Source: Trichuris trichiura
Taxonomy: Eukaryota > Nematoda > Enoplea > Trichinellida > Trichuridae
DNA: 64,000 bases
Reading direction: 5' to 3'
NCBI GenBank assembly: GCA_037903355.1
Contig: JBAJFE010000014.1
Span: 3,224,001-3,288,000, forward strand
Position numbers and translations under genes: made by a program. Shown piece after piece: positions 36,233-47,868 of the stretch. Within the stretch, counting starts at the first letter, position 1; each line of letters starts with the position of its first letter. The notes under the pieces were generated by a model. That model was not told where the DNA came from and made no database searches. It worked only from the letters and a program-made list of their open reading frames with translations.

Positions 36233-36412
36233 ATGGAAAATCTTCATTCTGAGGTCAGAGCTAAAATTAAATTTTTATCCATGCTTGGTTGGCAGCCAAG
36301 AAGGATTATTCAATCTTTGCAGCAGGTTTACGGAAATAGTGCTCCATCTAAATCGGTTGTCTACGAGTGGATAAGGCGTTTCAAGGAGGGCCAGAGGAGT
36401 CATAGAAGATGA
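36233..36412 (+). pseudogene. Mariner transposase fragment, N-terminal helix-turn-helix
   Basis: From ATG 36233 the frame reads EVRAKIKFLSMLGWQPRRI, then VYGNSAPSKSVVYEWIRRF and KEG. This is the HTH_48-type DNA-binding region of mariner/SETMAR transposases. After KEGQ the frame is shifted: a nearby frame gives IEDDRSRS, which fits the expected acidic-Arg-Ser continuation. The catalytic domain is absent. Terminal repeats not found. Confidence 0.65.
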
Positions 36413-36435
36413 CCGGAGTAGAAGTCTTTTCTGCA

Positions 36436-36876
36436 AAACTTTCCCACGAATAGTGGTATTGCAAAAACTTTTCCGGGTGGGAGGGGAATGGAGTGAAAAG
36501 TTTGAGAACCTATGCATTATAATTTCTTTTGTATCTTCCTGCTTAAGCGTTTTCATTTCAATCTGGTTCAATGTCATGACAATTCTGTTTGGTGTGGGTA
36601 AAGAAACAAATAGACGCCCATTCATTGCTTTTTCAGGAAAGGCTAATGAATCCTCCTTGCTTATGTGTCACCATTTTTTGAAAATGCGAGAGGAGATATG
36701 AAAGGTAAGCAGAAGTTTTCCCATGACTAAATGGTTGGCGGAAAAGCAGGAGTGGTATAGTACGTCTGTCACGTGACGAAGAATAGAACTCTTTCCTGAA
36801 AAATGTTCTCAAGAGTAGTAGTATCGCAAAAACTTTCCCGCTGGGGATGACTGAGCGAAAAGTTTGAAAACCTAAT
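36436..36876. repeat. Pair of about 70-bp direct repeats beside the mariner fragment
   Basis: Two copies, about 36436-36506 and 36803-36876, share blocks GTxxTATxGCAAAAACTTT, TGGGxxGxxTG and GAAAAGTTTGAxAACCTA. The copies are about 80% alike by eye and lie in the same direction, with 300 bp between them. They may be the ends of a decayed element or a local duplication. Confidence 0.5.
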
Positions 36877-37830
36877 GGCGTCCCGGCTACCCTACGTCCT
36901 CCCTTCCAGCCAATCAGCGCACTTAAAATTGACCAGTCAGAATTGTGGAGCTCAAGCGCTTGGAAACGTTCACAAAGGGACGCTGGCGACCCCGATTTTG
37001 AGAAAGACTGACGTAAAAAAACAGTTTAATCTGCGTTATGCAACAGCTAATTATTGAATAAACAACTTTTCTTTCTGGCTTCATTCAACAACGGTGTACT
37101 TTTCGCTAAATAACGATTGTGTATTCTGATTGAGTCCTTTGCCATGAGGAGCTTCTTCGGCTGTATTGTCAAATTAAATATAGGTCTAAAGAAAGCACGG
37201 ACAATTAATGTAATTCTCTTGAATAGCATACGCCTCCTGAAGCAAATCCTCGGTTTCTTCGTCGGTATGCTTCGAGTTTTCCAACGTTTCTTTTTTATTC
37301 GGACCAGCTATTGATTCATCTTCCCTCTCTCCCAATGAAACATTCTGGAAAGTGATAAAAGTATGGAATCTGCCAATTTAAAATGTTAATTACCTTTTCT
37401 TCTATGTCATTGCTTATTGCGTTATGCAAATTATTTTCTTTTGTTTCATCTGGAATGAAAAGAACTTCACTGCAGCTTCACCATTCTGCCATTGAGATAG
37501 TTCGGGAAACAACTTGTCCTGTGCCTTTATTATTTGCTGGTTACTTTAAAGCAGCGTTTCCTTGTGAAACTGTTGCTTCTTGTGAGGCATACATAAATCT
37601 TCAAAATCTGTTACAGAGAACTGCCATGCTTTGTAGCTTGCTTTTTCATCGCAGACAGATAGAACTTTCAGAATCTGGTTTGTCCAGGTTCGAGTGACGC
37701 TGAGAACAGGACTAGGTGGGCCCCAAAAACTCCGTTGATGACAATAAAGCATTGAACAAGAACAGCAGCTCTCCATAATAAACACCGAAGTGCTTATTTC
37801 CATAGATTTTTTCTTTTTGTCCAGACTGCA
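36877..37830. other. Intergenic, nothing recognised
   Basis: Overlapping frames on both strands at 37383-37803 show no splice or domain support. Confidence 0.3.
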
Positions 37831-38456
37831 CGGCTTGTCCCGTTGAAAGATACAAAAAATTTTGATGTTAGGCCGCAGCCTTCAGACCGTGCGGGACCCG
37901 TTCTCAGCGGTAATAAAAATTAATCATTAGTTTTGTTCTGATCTTTTATGTAGCTGGATTTCTGCCTGTTTTTTATTACTGTTTATTGTATAAAAGTCTT
38001 ATGCGAAGCCTTCAGGCCTCGCCGCGGCCCGTCATCAGCGCACTTTGTGCCGCCCGTCAGGTCGGTCTTTATGTTAGCAAGCTGCTCCATCCGACTGACC
38101 CTAGTGGAAACTACAGCCGTCAGGTCTGTGTTGACCCGTCAGGCCTTGGCCTCACCTAGTCAGTCAGACCTTGCAACGAGCACCCAATCGACCTTCCAAG
38201 ACGGCGGCACACTAACAAGAAGAGCAACAAAACGACGTATACCCGTAACAAAACACGGGCAGGAATCCCGCTACTTAAAAGATCAGAACAAAATTTTTGA
38301 ACGCCCGTTACAAGAGAAGAAAAGAAAAAAGAAAACTAATCATTAGTTCAGTACAAAAAATTAATTTTTAGTAGCGCTGAGGACGGGTTGCGTGCGGCCT
38401 GAAAACTACGGCTTACTTTTAAAATTTTTTGTATTTTTCATTGGGACAAGCTCCGT
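37831..38456. repeat. Composite foldback element F6 with nested inverted repeats
   Basis: Outer arms: GGCTTGTCCCGTTGAAAGAT at the left pairs with TCATTGGGACAAGC at the right, through AAAAAATTTT and a motif copy (37875-37909). Nested inside is a second inverted pair: TTTTGTTCTGATCTTTTATG at the left against TAAAAGATCAGAACAAAA at the right. An inner motif copy with good hairpin lies at 38005-38041. The core (38040-38230, minus orientation) matches the core of the element at 43388-43798 (GCCGTCxTGGAAGGTCG, CTGACTGACTAGGTG). A 99-codon frame inside is incidental. Confidence 0.75.
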
Positions 38457-38807
38457 ACAAGCAATCTTAAGATGAAAACCTATGGTCCCGTACCAAAAAA
38501 AAAAATATAGTTTTAAAATTTTTTCTTTACCATTTTCGCTTTTCCTGCACGTTTGTGCTTAATTGATTAATCACTGATCAGTTAAATAGATCTTCGTAAT
38601 TTAAAATAGATCGCGGGTAGTTAGCAAAATGCCAGTTACATGAATCTTTTAAATTTTAAGAAACGTAAACCATTTTTGCACTACTATATTCTTTTGACTA
38701 AAATGATACAACTAAATGAAAGCAAAATGTAACTGCGTTGTTATTAGTACCATTGACGCAAACTGCAAAGGCAAAGAAGTGACAGTACAAAGGAATGAAC
38801 AAATTAC

Positions 38808-41800
38808 CAGTATTTTTCTGCGCCAATGCTTCATAATTCAAACGTCTCTTTGTCAACATAAAGGCGTATCCTCTTACTAAAGCAACTAGTTCACAGGCGT
38901 CTTCCTTTTCCATGAGAAAGGTGTATTCCTATAAAATTACAAAATTAATTGAACAGGCAGCTTGTTTAAGCATATGTAGCTGCAACGCAGTTCAGTTGAT
39001 CCTAGAATGGAAAAACCGAATTTAGTGCATTATCTACGCTCTTGTGCCCATGCAAAAATTTTATATGGGTCTAGCACTATAAAAGGTGCTTAGAGCTGTT
39101 TTAAACTTTTAACGCCTTGGAATTAGTCTGTGGAAATATTCTCAGCGTTTCAGAAAAGCCAAGCTGTAGAATTAAATAGAAAATATTTGTGCAAAAATTT
39201 GCTGTTCCCTCCATCCTACAATCTGGGGAAAACTTGTAACGTGACAAATGTCTAACTGCGTATCAATCCAGTCAAAAATTTAGGCATACATTATCCACTT
39301 CACCCTCAACGTTGAGGCGAAATTGAAGTATCTTCTGCTGTTCTAGGTCAGTGTCAGTGATGCTGATGCATGCTACGTTTTCGTAATCGATAGTAAAACT
39401 CTTCTGCAAACCCGGCGTAAAGTCAATGCCAAAAAATAGTAAGCTTTACGAGTTTCCTCGCATCAACGCTTTGGAAGCTAATTTTCGAGTGTTGTCTGAC
39501 AGTAACTTCCATTTCGACATCAGTGCTCTAAAAAATGAAATCAATATATGGTAAAAGCATTAATGCTGGCAAATGTTTTCGCTAGCGATGCCATCACTAC
39601 AGCTTATTTTTAAAACTCTTCGTTAACTTGCTAACAGGTAGAAACCAGTTCGCTGCAAGGATGGAAATGTTAACGAAACAACAATCACTTCGCAGTTAAG
39701 ACCTCCTTTACCAGTAAAAATTTGGGAAAATAAAATGAAAAGTCAGGAGAACGGTTACGTAAAAATCGAACGGCACGCTGGACAGGTCTTTCATGTTATC
39801 AACGGCATTCTTACTGTAAATAAAGTCATGAACCTAATGAGACTTGTTCTTAACTAGCGTGATAGTATCTGATTTTCGCTGAATTATATATTGACAGCAA
39901 CCCAGAGGGATAGGAGCAAATCGGGAATGAGTGCCTCACGAATTCAAAAGCGATCTGTCGAACAATATGAAAAAAGTCGCATGTCCTTATGTGAAAGACT
40001 TGTACAGCTTGTACAGCTTCAGGCTTGTGAAACACAACTTGGGACTTCAGGAGTGCTGGTGAAGATACAGAAAAACAGTTGGCGGTGGTGATCAATGCGT
40101 TGCTGTAGGCAACTCCTGCCGTTGCGCTAGCTATGAGAAATAAAAGAAAGTAAGACGGCTTGTAAGCAGGCGACGGATTTTTATTCGTGACTTTCACTAG
40201 TTTTGGTAGCGACTGTTTCTGTAGTAAACTGAACAAGCGCTCAACCAGCAAGTGCATGAGCAAATGATTAAGGAAATAAAAGAGAATAATGTGAGTACTT
40301 TTGAAAACAGCCTAGTCTAGTGGTCAGCGTGATATAGGAACCGACAAAGACGGCTGGGCTGATGGCAGGATGTTCAATCCTGAAAGTTGATTGTCACTGT
40401 GCCCTGTAACTTCCTAACAATTTGTTTGACCATTTATTAGCGGATTTGCTGTTTAGGTTACTGTTTAAATAAATATGTTAGCTAGAAATATGAAGTCACG
40501 GTGCTTTAAACCACTCAGATGGCAGGCAAATTGCGCTATCAGGGCCAACACTACTGAAATGATTAATGGTCACTTATTTTACCACTGTAATAAGATTAAA
40601 ACAGAACCAGAAGCCCAGGTTGAAAACCAGTGAACTCCGCTCGAGGTTGAGTATTTCAAAAGTCACCCAAAGTGAACTGTAGTAAGGCAATGCCAGTGCG
40701 TTCCCAGGTAAAGTAGTCCCTCAGTCAGCACGTCCCCATGGCAAACTGCCCACGTCAAAATGTGCTGTTTTGCTCCAAAGGATATTTCTTCTGCCATCAG
40801 TACCTTCAGAAAAGCGAAAATAATGGGTTGAAAACATTTCATATTTTGTGACGAATATGCCTGGTCATCTCAGATTCAAGTAAGCTCTGAAGCACAGCAT
40901 TTAAGGGATAACTAAGTAGAAAAACTTCTGAACTGGCTGAACATTTGCCGCTCTATATTTACCATGGGACTATTTCCTTTGCTGATTGTACTTTTGTGAA
41001 AATATAAACAGCGTGTGGAACAGGACCTACATTTTCGTTCTATTTTTTTACGGCAGTACGTCACGTAAAAGAGATTTTTATTCCCATCCAAAAACAGAAT
41101 AAATCCTAAACAGGGTCTTAATCGTTTTCGTTCCTGCTCTGCTTGTTCTCCAGGCTCCATTGTAGCATTTACTTTCAATTTTTTCCATGTGTGCTTTGTT
41201 TCCATAGACGGATAATCTGAAGGACTAGTAGTGATTTTTTATTACTGCAATGCCTGGAAGCAGCATATAATGCACAAACATTTTATAATTTCGTTTCTTT
41301 CAGCTCGTTTTCTATCTGCGAAGACTTGCCGCGGTAAGAAAATAATTTTAAAAATGCTGTTTTAGATTTTAAACGCGTAAGGCTTTTCGCAGCTAGTGCG
41401 TGTGCCTTTGTGTCAAAAAAATGTAGGATACCCTGTTTTGTTAGTATGAAAGTTTTATTAAAAAGCGTTTCTTAGCTTTAAAGACGCGGCCTGTTTAGTC
41501 TTTAGCCCAGTTAATTGCTTAATTGGGCTGTGAATGAAGCAGTTTACCTTCTAGAACCTATGGAACTGTTGGAGTTCATGTGCTAGACACGTGTCACATG
41601 GAAAAAAGCAGAGGTGGTAATGAACGTCGGTCTCCAACAGAGGCAGGATTAACGATTATGAGTGGTAATCTTATGACAGAACAAGCAAACTTAAATAGCA
41701 CATTCGTTACTCTAGCTGAGGTACACCAAAGCCATTAATAAATCGTTTTTCTGGAACGCTGAAGAAAAGAAAAGCCTGTTTTTTGAAATTCTACTTCTTT

Positions 41801-44800
41801 TCATCGTTCACTTAGAACTGCTGTTAATACATTTTGCGCAGCAATTTGGCATGAACAGCTGGAGCCCTCAAGTTACCAAAAAAATTCACATACTAAAAAA
41901 ATAATGCGTGGTAATTACTATGCATGTCGCTCGACGTGTTGCACATCTATCAAACTTCTTTCGCGAACCTGCTATAAATCAAACTGATTTCTACAACTGT
42001 TAGCTGAACGCTTTCCATAAGAAATTATGAAGTAGAACATTACTTTCTTAGGACTGTGCACTTACCGTCATAACTAGAGCAAATTTTCGTGCTAAAAAAC
42101 TATCCATTTGGCGAATGAGACTTAAGTATCTTAGGCTGAAATAATACTTTGTGAGTGCGCTCGTTCTTCTGACTGAAACTGAACTCAAATAAACGTCAGC
42201 TTCAGTAATAAACTATCGTCGACCATAACTCACCATTGTACGTGCTCGATTCCTGCGCAAGTTTTCTTTCCTCTTTAATTGTCAGTTTCAAATATTTTTT
42301 GATTTCCTTTAGGTTCACGTAGTCCAAGATAACTTTTGGAATGAACGCATGAAATCCGTAGCATTCCCTAAAGCGTAATTTTGCATCTGTGAAATGGCAA
42401 GCACCTGGCAAGATTCTTTACAAAGGAGATGGACATACATAAAGCAGTAAAAATTTGGCAATTCGCAATAGTTGGTAAGATTTGATAAATCTTACAGGAG
42501 CTGGCTGCTTTACGTAGACGTTGAAACAACTACAGGAAATAGACAGCAGCTATTGACTTATCATAAATGAGAATTGAAGCTATGGTCAACAGTGACAGAA
42601 CGGTTTCGACGTTTCCAGCCGCTAAGGCGAACTGCACGCCACGCTTTAGCTTCTTGAAGGAAAGTATCTTCATCTCTGATAACTACGTGGTCAGCGTTTT
42701 TCAGCCACAAAATTTTGAGAACAAGTGTAAATGCGGGTTAACGAAATGCAAGCCTAGCTTTTCACTGCAGAATGAAGCTAACAATTTTTTTTGCCCGTTG
42801 CTCTGTTAATATGTTACTCCTTGGTGCATATGCTTCGATATTTTGGTGATTTAAAAGTTTTTGAAATTCTAACTTCATGGTACGGTGCAGTAGAGTTTCA
42901 CGTAGTACATAAAGCCGTTGTTACAGAACATTTCCCGTTGGAACAAGCAAGAAAATTTTTATTTCCGTCTGGAGCTTTCTGATCTGCTCGCGACTTGTCT
43001 TCAGCGGTAAAATTAATAATTTAAAAATTTGGTAATTTGCTGCGATTTGGAATACTGATGAAGAAATTTATTACGGATATGTCCCGTTTGTTTTCTATAT
43101 AAAGAGGCTCCGGAGCTTTCGGGTCATTCGAGACCCATCATCAGCGATCTTAAGTGTAAATATTTACACTTAAGACCGCTGATGATAGGTCTCGAATGAC
43201 CCGAAAGCTCCGGTGCCTCTTTATATAGAAAATAAACGGGACATATCCGTCATAAATTTCTTCATCATGAAAACATATTGTCCCGTACCAAGAAACTACG
43301 TTTTCGATTTGGAATACTAATTTAATTCTTCTTTTTCTTTTTTCTTTCTTCTCTCCTTGTTAAAGGGTGCGTTATTCAGAATAAAATGTTTGTGGCTTTG
43401 CAACCTGTTCGTTAAAATAACGTTTATTTCTAAACGTTAACCCGCGGTGCTTTCGTGCCTCACTGAGGCCCGGCATTCGCGATATGTTTAAAACAGACGG
43501 GTATATCGTTTGTTTGTTCGTTGCCTCTCATTGTTAGTGCTACCGCCGTCGTGGAAGGTCGGTTCGGTGCTCGCCGCAGTCTGACTGACTAGGTGGGACC
43601 AAGGCCCGAGGGGCAAGATAGACCAGACGGCTGAGGTCCCCGCTAAGGTCGGTCGGACGGAGCGGCTTGCTAACACAATGACCGACCCGACGGGCGGCGC
43701 ACATAGCGCTGATGACGGGCCCCGGTGAGGCCCGAAAGCTCCGGGTTAACGTTTAGAAATAAACGTTATTTTAACGAACGGGTTGCAAAGCCGCAAAAAT
43801 TGTATTCTGATTTGAAATACTTGCAAAATTAGGATGCGAGAATATTGTTTACCGTTTATTTCGTAACAGTTGCTTGTTTCAATTGCTGTACGGACAAATC
43901 AGTTTCTTAAGTGAAGAGTATAAACTGCTGTAGCATATATCCAGAATTAAACATGTCAAAAAATGCCCGTAAATAACGGGTTGTCTTCAGATAGCAGTCA
44001 AAAATATTGCTCATTCAAATTTAGCGTTACTTTCAGCAATCTTCTGCTAAAACCCTGACAGTATCTGCTTTCCACATAAACGTTGTTCCGGAGAAGTCAG
44101 TTGCCCTCTACCAGCACCTTTGATTCTGAAGGCGCGACTTTCATGCAGATTATGTTGCTTGGACCGAAAACAAGTGTAGTCGGAAGAGGCAATACTTGAT
44201 GAGTACTCTGCGGATGATAATACTTTATAGCCCTATTTTGCTTGCGTTCTAGAAGGGCTTTCTTGTCCCTGGCGTCAGTCCGTAGTAGATCATGACCTGG
44301 TTTCTGCCTGAAATATGTTTTGACTACCTCCCTTTCTCATATCTTGTTCCAGTTTTGTAACCTACAAGTAGTCCCAACCTGCAATGATCGTCTGACCCAT
44401 TTGCTGCTGCTCATGGTAGAGAACAGAGCTTTCATGCTTTTTCCGTACATAGACGAATGCATTTTTGTCAGGGTGCAGAGCTTTGGTACGGTCTAGCTTC
44501 TTGAGCTGGGTAAACTACCGTTTTTCCTTTTTCAATGGTCGCACAACGGTAACAAAATGCTCTACCTTATCTGTTTATTCAGCCTTGTGAGTAATTTGAT
44601 AACGGCGTCCGTCATAGCATATTTGGAAAACTGGAGCAGCGCCACTTCTCACGCTTCTTAAATTTTTCCTATCGCAACATACAGCAAAATCGTGTGCATC
44701 AATTCCTTCTGCATGTTCTAGCGTCGTCTCGGCTCAGTTTTGTTCAAGTAGTGCCTGCAGGTCTCCATCTGCAGTTCCCCTGGCTCTCTCTGAACTTAAC

Positions 44801-47800
44801 CTATCAACTCCACTGTGCAAGCGCATATAGCACTTTCGACATACAGTTGCTGACGCATCTCTAACCTTATAAATGTTTTTTCATGAAAAGATAAAAGGCA
44901 TAATCGGTTCAAAATGGGCCCTTCTGAAATGTATGGCAAAGCGATGGTAAAACAAGATTTGACTGAATGAAAATGGCCTGGCATCGTTTGCTCGAAAAAG
45001 GCAGAGGTCTAGTTTAGTCACACCTGTTGTGGTGCCGCCTAGCGGACGAAACCCGTTGGCGGACGTAGCAAGTAAAGAGCGGAAAACCCTACGCTCCGGT
45101 TGTTACGGTGCGGGGGTGTGTGTGTGTCTCCCGTGCGAGCTGAAGTGTGTGTGTGTGTGTGTGTGTGTGTTGTTAGTCGGCGACTAAGGGAGTAGCGAAG
45201 TAAAACGTTGGGTCATACGTCTGGTTGTCTGCAGACTGTAACAACACCTATGTAAGGCAAAAGAAATGAACGCGCCATACACAAAATTGTCGCCACGCAA
45301 GTTCGACCCACACAAATTCTGACCCTATATAACAATAACTACAGTAAAACCCCGAAGTTGACTACTCTTATATGGTGACTACCTCCGTTAAGTTGACTGA
45401 ATTTTGGCTAGTTGATTTGTCCGCACGTTAGCCGAGCCACTTACACCCACGTTCTATATGTTGACCACCTCCTATGTTGACCAGTTTTCCCTGGTCCGTT
45501 GAGTGGTCAACTTAAGGAGGTTTTACTGTAATAAAATGGAAGTAATTGAAAAACTGTCATATGCTTTCACCTGACTTCGATACAGTCCGTGATCTCGATT
45601 GAATATCGTAATATATTTGAAAGGCAGACCAGGCTGCTTTACATAATGCTTACAGATCAACTGCTTCTTTCTGGTATGCCTTCCTAAGGCAATTAGTGCC
45701 CTATTCCAGAAGTGCGCTGTTATTTTATATATGAAGAGATCGACGCTATCAATGAGTACTTACTGAACTTCCTTCAGTAGATTCGCTTGACTCCCTCCAT
45801 TTTCACTCACTGTTTGTAGCATCTGTACTGCCGCAAGACGGATGCACATGTCGTAGCGCATAGTATGGATAAATCGACCTACTACGACGTCGTTGACAGT
45901 CTAAATAATTCATTTTTGCACTAATTTAATCAGGTGGTTTGGTGAACATCACTGAATATTTCTCAAAACTTATGCCTTGATTTTCACCGCAAATACCTCT
46001 TATCATATATTGTTTTAACGTGTAGTCGGTATAATGTAACTTCACTTAAAAAGGTTTTACAAAACTGCTTGAATAAACTTAGAAACAAATATACCACGCA
46101 AGCAATTGTGTTCCTGGAATGTTATTGACAGCATAAAACCATGCTGGCACGAAAGGTATTCACTGTTTAGCGGCGAATGTATTAATACTTAGCCTAAGCA
46201 GTAAACTGCTTTAATACTTCAGCTTTCCCGTCATAAATTTTCAAAAAATGAGTATAAAATTATTTATAAGGAATTTTTTAAACAGTCTCATCACATTCCA
46301 AAATTAGACTTCAAAACCAAGAATGAAAACTCTGGTAAAGTATATGCCGCTTATTCGATTCCTGTTGGATCTAATGATCTGAAGACCTACTGGACCTACT
46401 ATTGCCTAGTGGCTTAGACTACTGAACTATTTCTATGGCATCATGTGGGAGAAAAATGTTCCAAGATAAAGATACTCTTACCTGTTGGTACAGATACAAA
46501 AAAGCGTTCATATCAGTTTCCAACAATGCAAGCATGTCAGTTGGAAGGAAGGCAAATCGAAGCAAAAAATGAAATTGCTGAGCACTTATTTCTGATAAGA
46601 CCTGAAATAAAAAGCGAATAAAAGTCACAAACACTGATCATTAACTACGTTATATCGCCAACACTATTTCATTTCTGTTACACAATGCTTTGGGTCATGG
46701 CCATTCCAGATTCGTTTTCACTATTTAGGGTATTAAATAATTCAACTTTTTTGAATCTCTTCAAAGGACTGTAGTACAACCTCACAGTTGTGTGATTACT
46801 GTTTACTTCAAGGAGGGAAAACATAGATTTTAATCACATAGTTCTGTAAGTGCTTGTGAAACTTTATGCAGTGTCAATTTTTAAACACTTTGGGTTAACA
46901 AGGTTTCATAATTTTTTGCATTTCTTCTGCAGCAGGTAAAATTGATTCATCGAGTTACTTTTGAAATTGCCATGAAGCTGAAACTTTGCAGTGATTTTCA
47001 GAATAACTATCATACGAACGTCCGTTATTATGATAAACCTAGAAATTATATTTTGTTAACAAAACCAGCCGGCTTGAAATACTAATACATTATACCATTT
47101 GTGCCAAAAAACGATTAAGCAGAGACCCATGTTAACTAAGAATAGTAAAAAGCATGCCATAGAAGAAACTGCCAACCTGACACACGTGCTTTTCTGGCTC
47201 GGTAAGCAAAATCTGTGAGCTCCTTGGTCCTGTTGGGTATTGCACGCAAATTGCGAAATGTTCCTCATGAGAGATGCCCAATTTACCAGTAAGGTAGTTA
47301 AGATAGTCCTAAATTTCAACCAGTATAAAGATATCTGGTCTTTCTCTCAACTGCCTGTATTTTCGTTTCTGAATCGTATTTGAAGGACTTTGTATTGCCA
47401 TTTTCTAAGTATATCTTCAGGATGTGTAAGGGATGTTCCGTTCCTTCCATAACGGACAATTTTTCATCTTCTATTGACACTCCTTGCGCAAAGTGGACGC
47501 GCTTTGCTATTACAGCAGTTTTTCCAGTTCGCAGGATGGAATGTCTTTTATGCAGCTGAAAATTTATAAACTATTAAAAATCGGTGAAAAGTACGCGTTT
47601 TTCTCACCACAGGATTTTGAATATTGTGAACTGGCGTAGGTTCACTTAAACCACGAACTAAATGGGTCGCAAAGACGTGATCATTTCTCACCTAGCAGTT
47701 GCTTCGTCCTGATGTTCTTTTCCAACTCTGTTATTTATATCTGTCCCAATTACACTGGTTACCCCAATGCTGTCATCTATTCCAAAAATGCAAACATGAC

Positions 47801-47868
47801 TTGTTTGAACTTTTTGAAGCGTTTGGCTACCTTGCCTCATTTCTATGGGAACTTTGAGGATTGAAGTC
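38808..47868 (-). CDS. FERM-and-PDZ-domain-containing (FRMPD-type) scaffold protein, FERM exons
   Basis: In-phase minus-strand exons: 47842 (or 47868)-47692, 47644-47608, 47555-47352, 47308-47177, 46601-46482, 45900-45764, 42415-42242, 42135-42066, 39527-39450, 39403-39290 and 38928-38808. They give a whole FERM domain. F1 contains LKIYLENGNTKSFKY and the boundary FLPTDMLALLETDMNAFLYL. F2 contains TVNDVVVGRF, RYDMCIRLAAVQML and GFHAFIPKVILDYVNLKEI. F3 ends LMEKEDACELVALVRGYAFM. From memory this follows vertebrate FRMPD1/3/4 block by block (LENGQTKSF, NDVVQERF, YDIALRLAALQM). Such proteins link membrane receptors and the cortex. An RVxF-like KRVHFA precedes F1. No PDZ exon was found to the right, and the tail after 38808 is not traced. 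Introns range from 43 nt to 3.3 kb. Confidence 0.85.
40312..40384 (+). tRNA. tRNA-like remnant (possible tRNA pseudogene or SINE head)
   Basis: A box-A-like AGTCTAGTGGTCAGCG lies at about 40316. A perfect T-arm, CAGGA with loop TGTTCAA and TCCTG, lies at about 40362-40378. Spacing is a little long. The flanking bases do not form an acceptor stem, so it is not a working tRNA. It may be the head of a tRNA-derived SINE. Confidence 0.25.
42937..43015 (+). repeat. Single arm of a foldback element
   Basis: CCCGTTGGAACAAGCAAGAA followed by the shared motif at 42972-43006 (GGAGCTTTCTGA, then GACTTGTCTTCAGCGG). The order equals one arm of F6, but no matching inverted arm is present. It directly precedes F7. 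Confidence 0.5.
43057..43268. repeat. Near-perfect 212-bp palindrome, foldback element F7
   Basis: The two halves meet at GTGTAAATATTTACAC with essentially no loop. Arms pair almost without mismatch from TGATGAAGAAATTTA to TAAATTTCTTCATCA, through ACGGATATGTCCCGTTTG and the shared motif at 43113-43146 (GGAGCTTTCGGGTC, GACCCATCATCAGCG). A TATATAAAGAGG segment is present in each arm. Such low divergence between arms suggests recent formation or gene conversion. Confidence 0.85.
43388..43798. repeat. Foldback element F8 with GC-rich core
   Basis: Arms pair from GTTTGTGGCTTTGCAACCTG to GGGTTGCAAAGCCGC, including TTAAAATAACGTTTATTTCT exactly mirrored. Outer arms match F2. The motif is present in both arms; the right copy (43741-43706, minus) is the best preserved (GGAGCTTTCGGGCC, GGCCCGTCATCAGCGC). 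The core from 43500 to 43700 is GC-rich with GCCGTCGTGGAAGGTCG, CTGACTGACTAGGTGGGAC and CCCGACGGGCGGCGC. It recurs in F6 and, diverged, in the 476-bp tandem array. Confidence 0.85.
45145..45170. repeat. GT dinucleotide microsatellite
   Basis: About 13 uninterrupted GT units, with a shorter GT run at 45115-45127. Confidence 0.9.
45342..45528. mobile_element. Tigger-type MITE with TA target duplication (copy 1)
   Basis: Starts CAGTAAAACCCCGAAGTTGAC and ends with its inverse (GTCAACTTAAGGAGG, TTTTACTG), flanked by TA at 45340-45341 and 45529-45530. 187 bp, non-coding, with repeated GTTGACCACC units in both orientations. Terminus CAGT(A/T)xAACCTCC is of the pogo/Tigger kind. It lies in an intron of the FRMPD-type gene. 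Confidence 0.8.

Noticed and set aside
38047..38346. 99-codon plus-strand open frame
   Set aside because: Falls in the repetitive core of foldback F6; the same core elsewhere is not open in this frame.
39850..40257. 136-codon minus-strand frame with a hydrophobic segment
   Set aside because: It lies in the intron between FERM exons 42066 and 39527 on the same strand, lacks splice signals, and is near the length expected by chance in this window.
40912..41205. Minus-strand frame of 97 codons with an acceptor at its start
   Set aside because: It first looked like the next FERM exon, but its phase does not fit and the true F2/F3 exons were found at 42066-42135 and 39450-39527.
44796..44984. 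Minus-strand frame considered as the FERM F2 exon
   Set aside because: The exon 45764-45900 (TVNDVVVGRF) matches FRMPD proteins far better and fits both neighbouring phases.
45115..45170. GT-rich stretch considered as a regulatory element
   Set aside because: Plain dinucleotide microsatellite; nothing in the flanks supports more.
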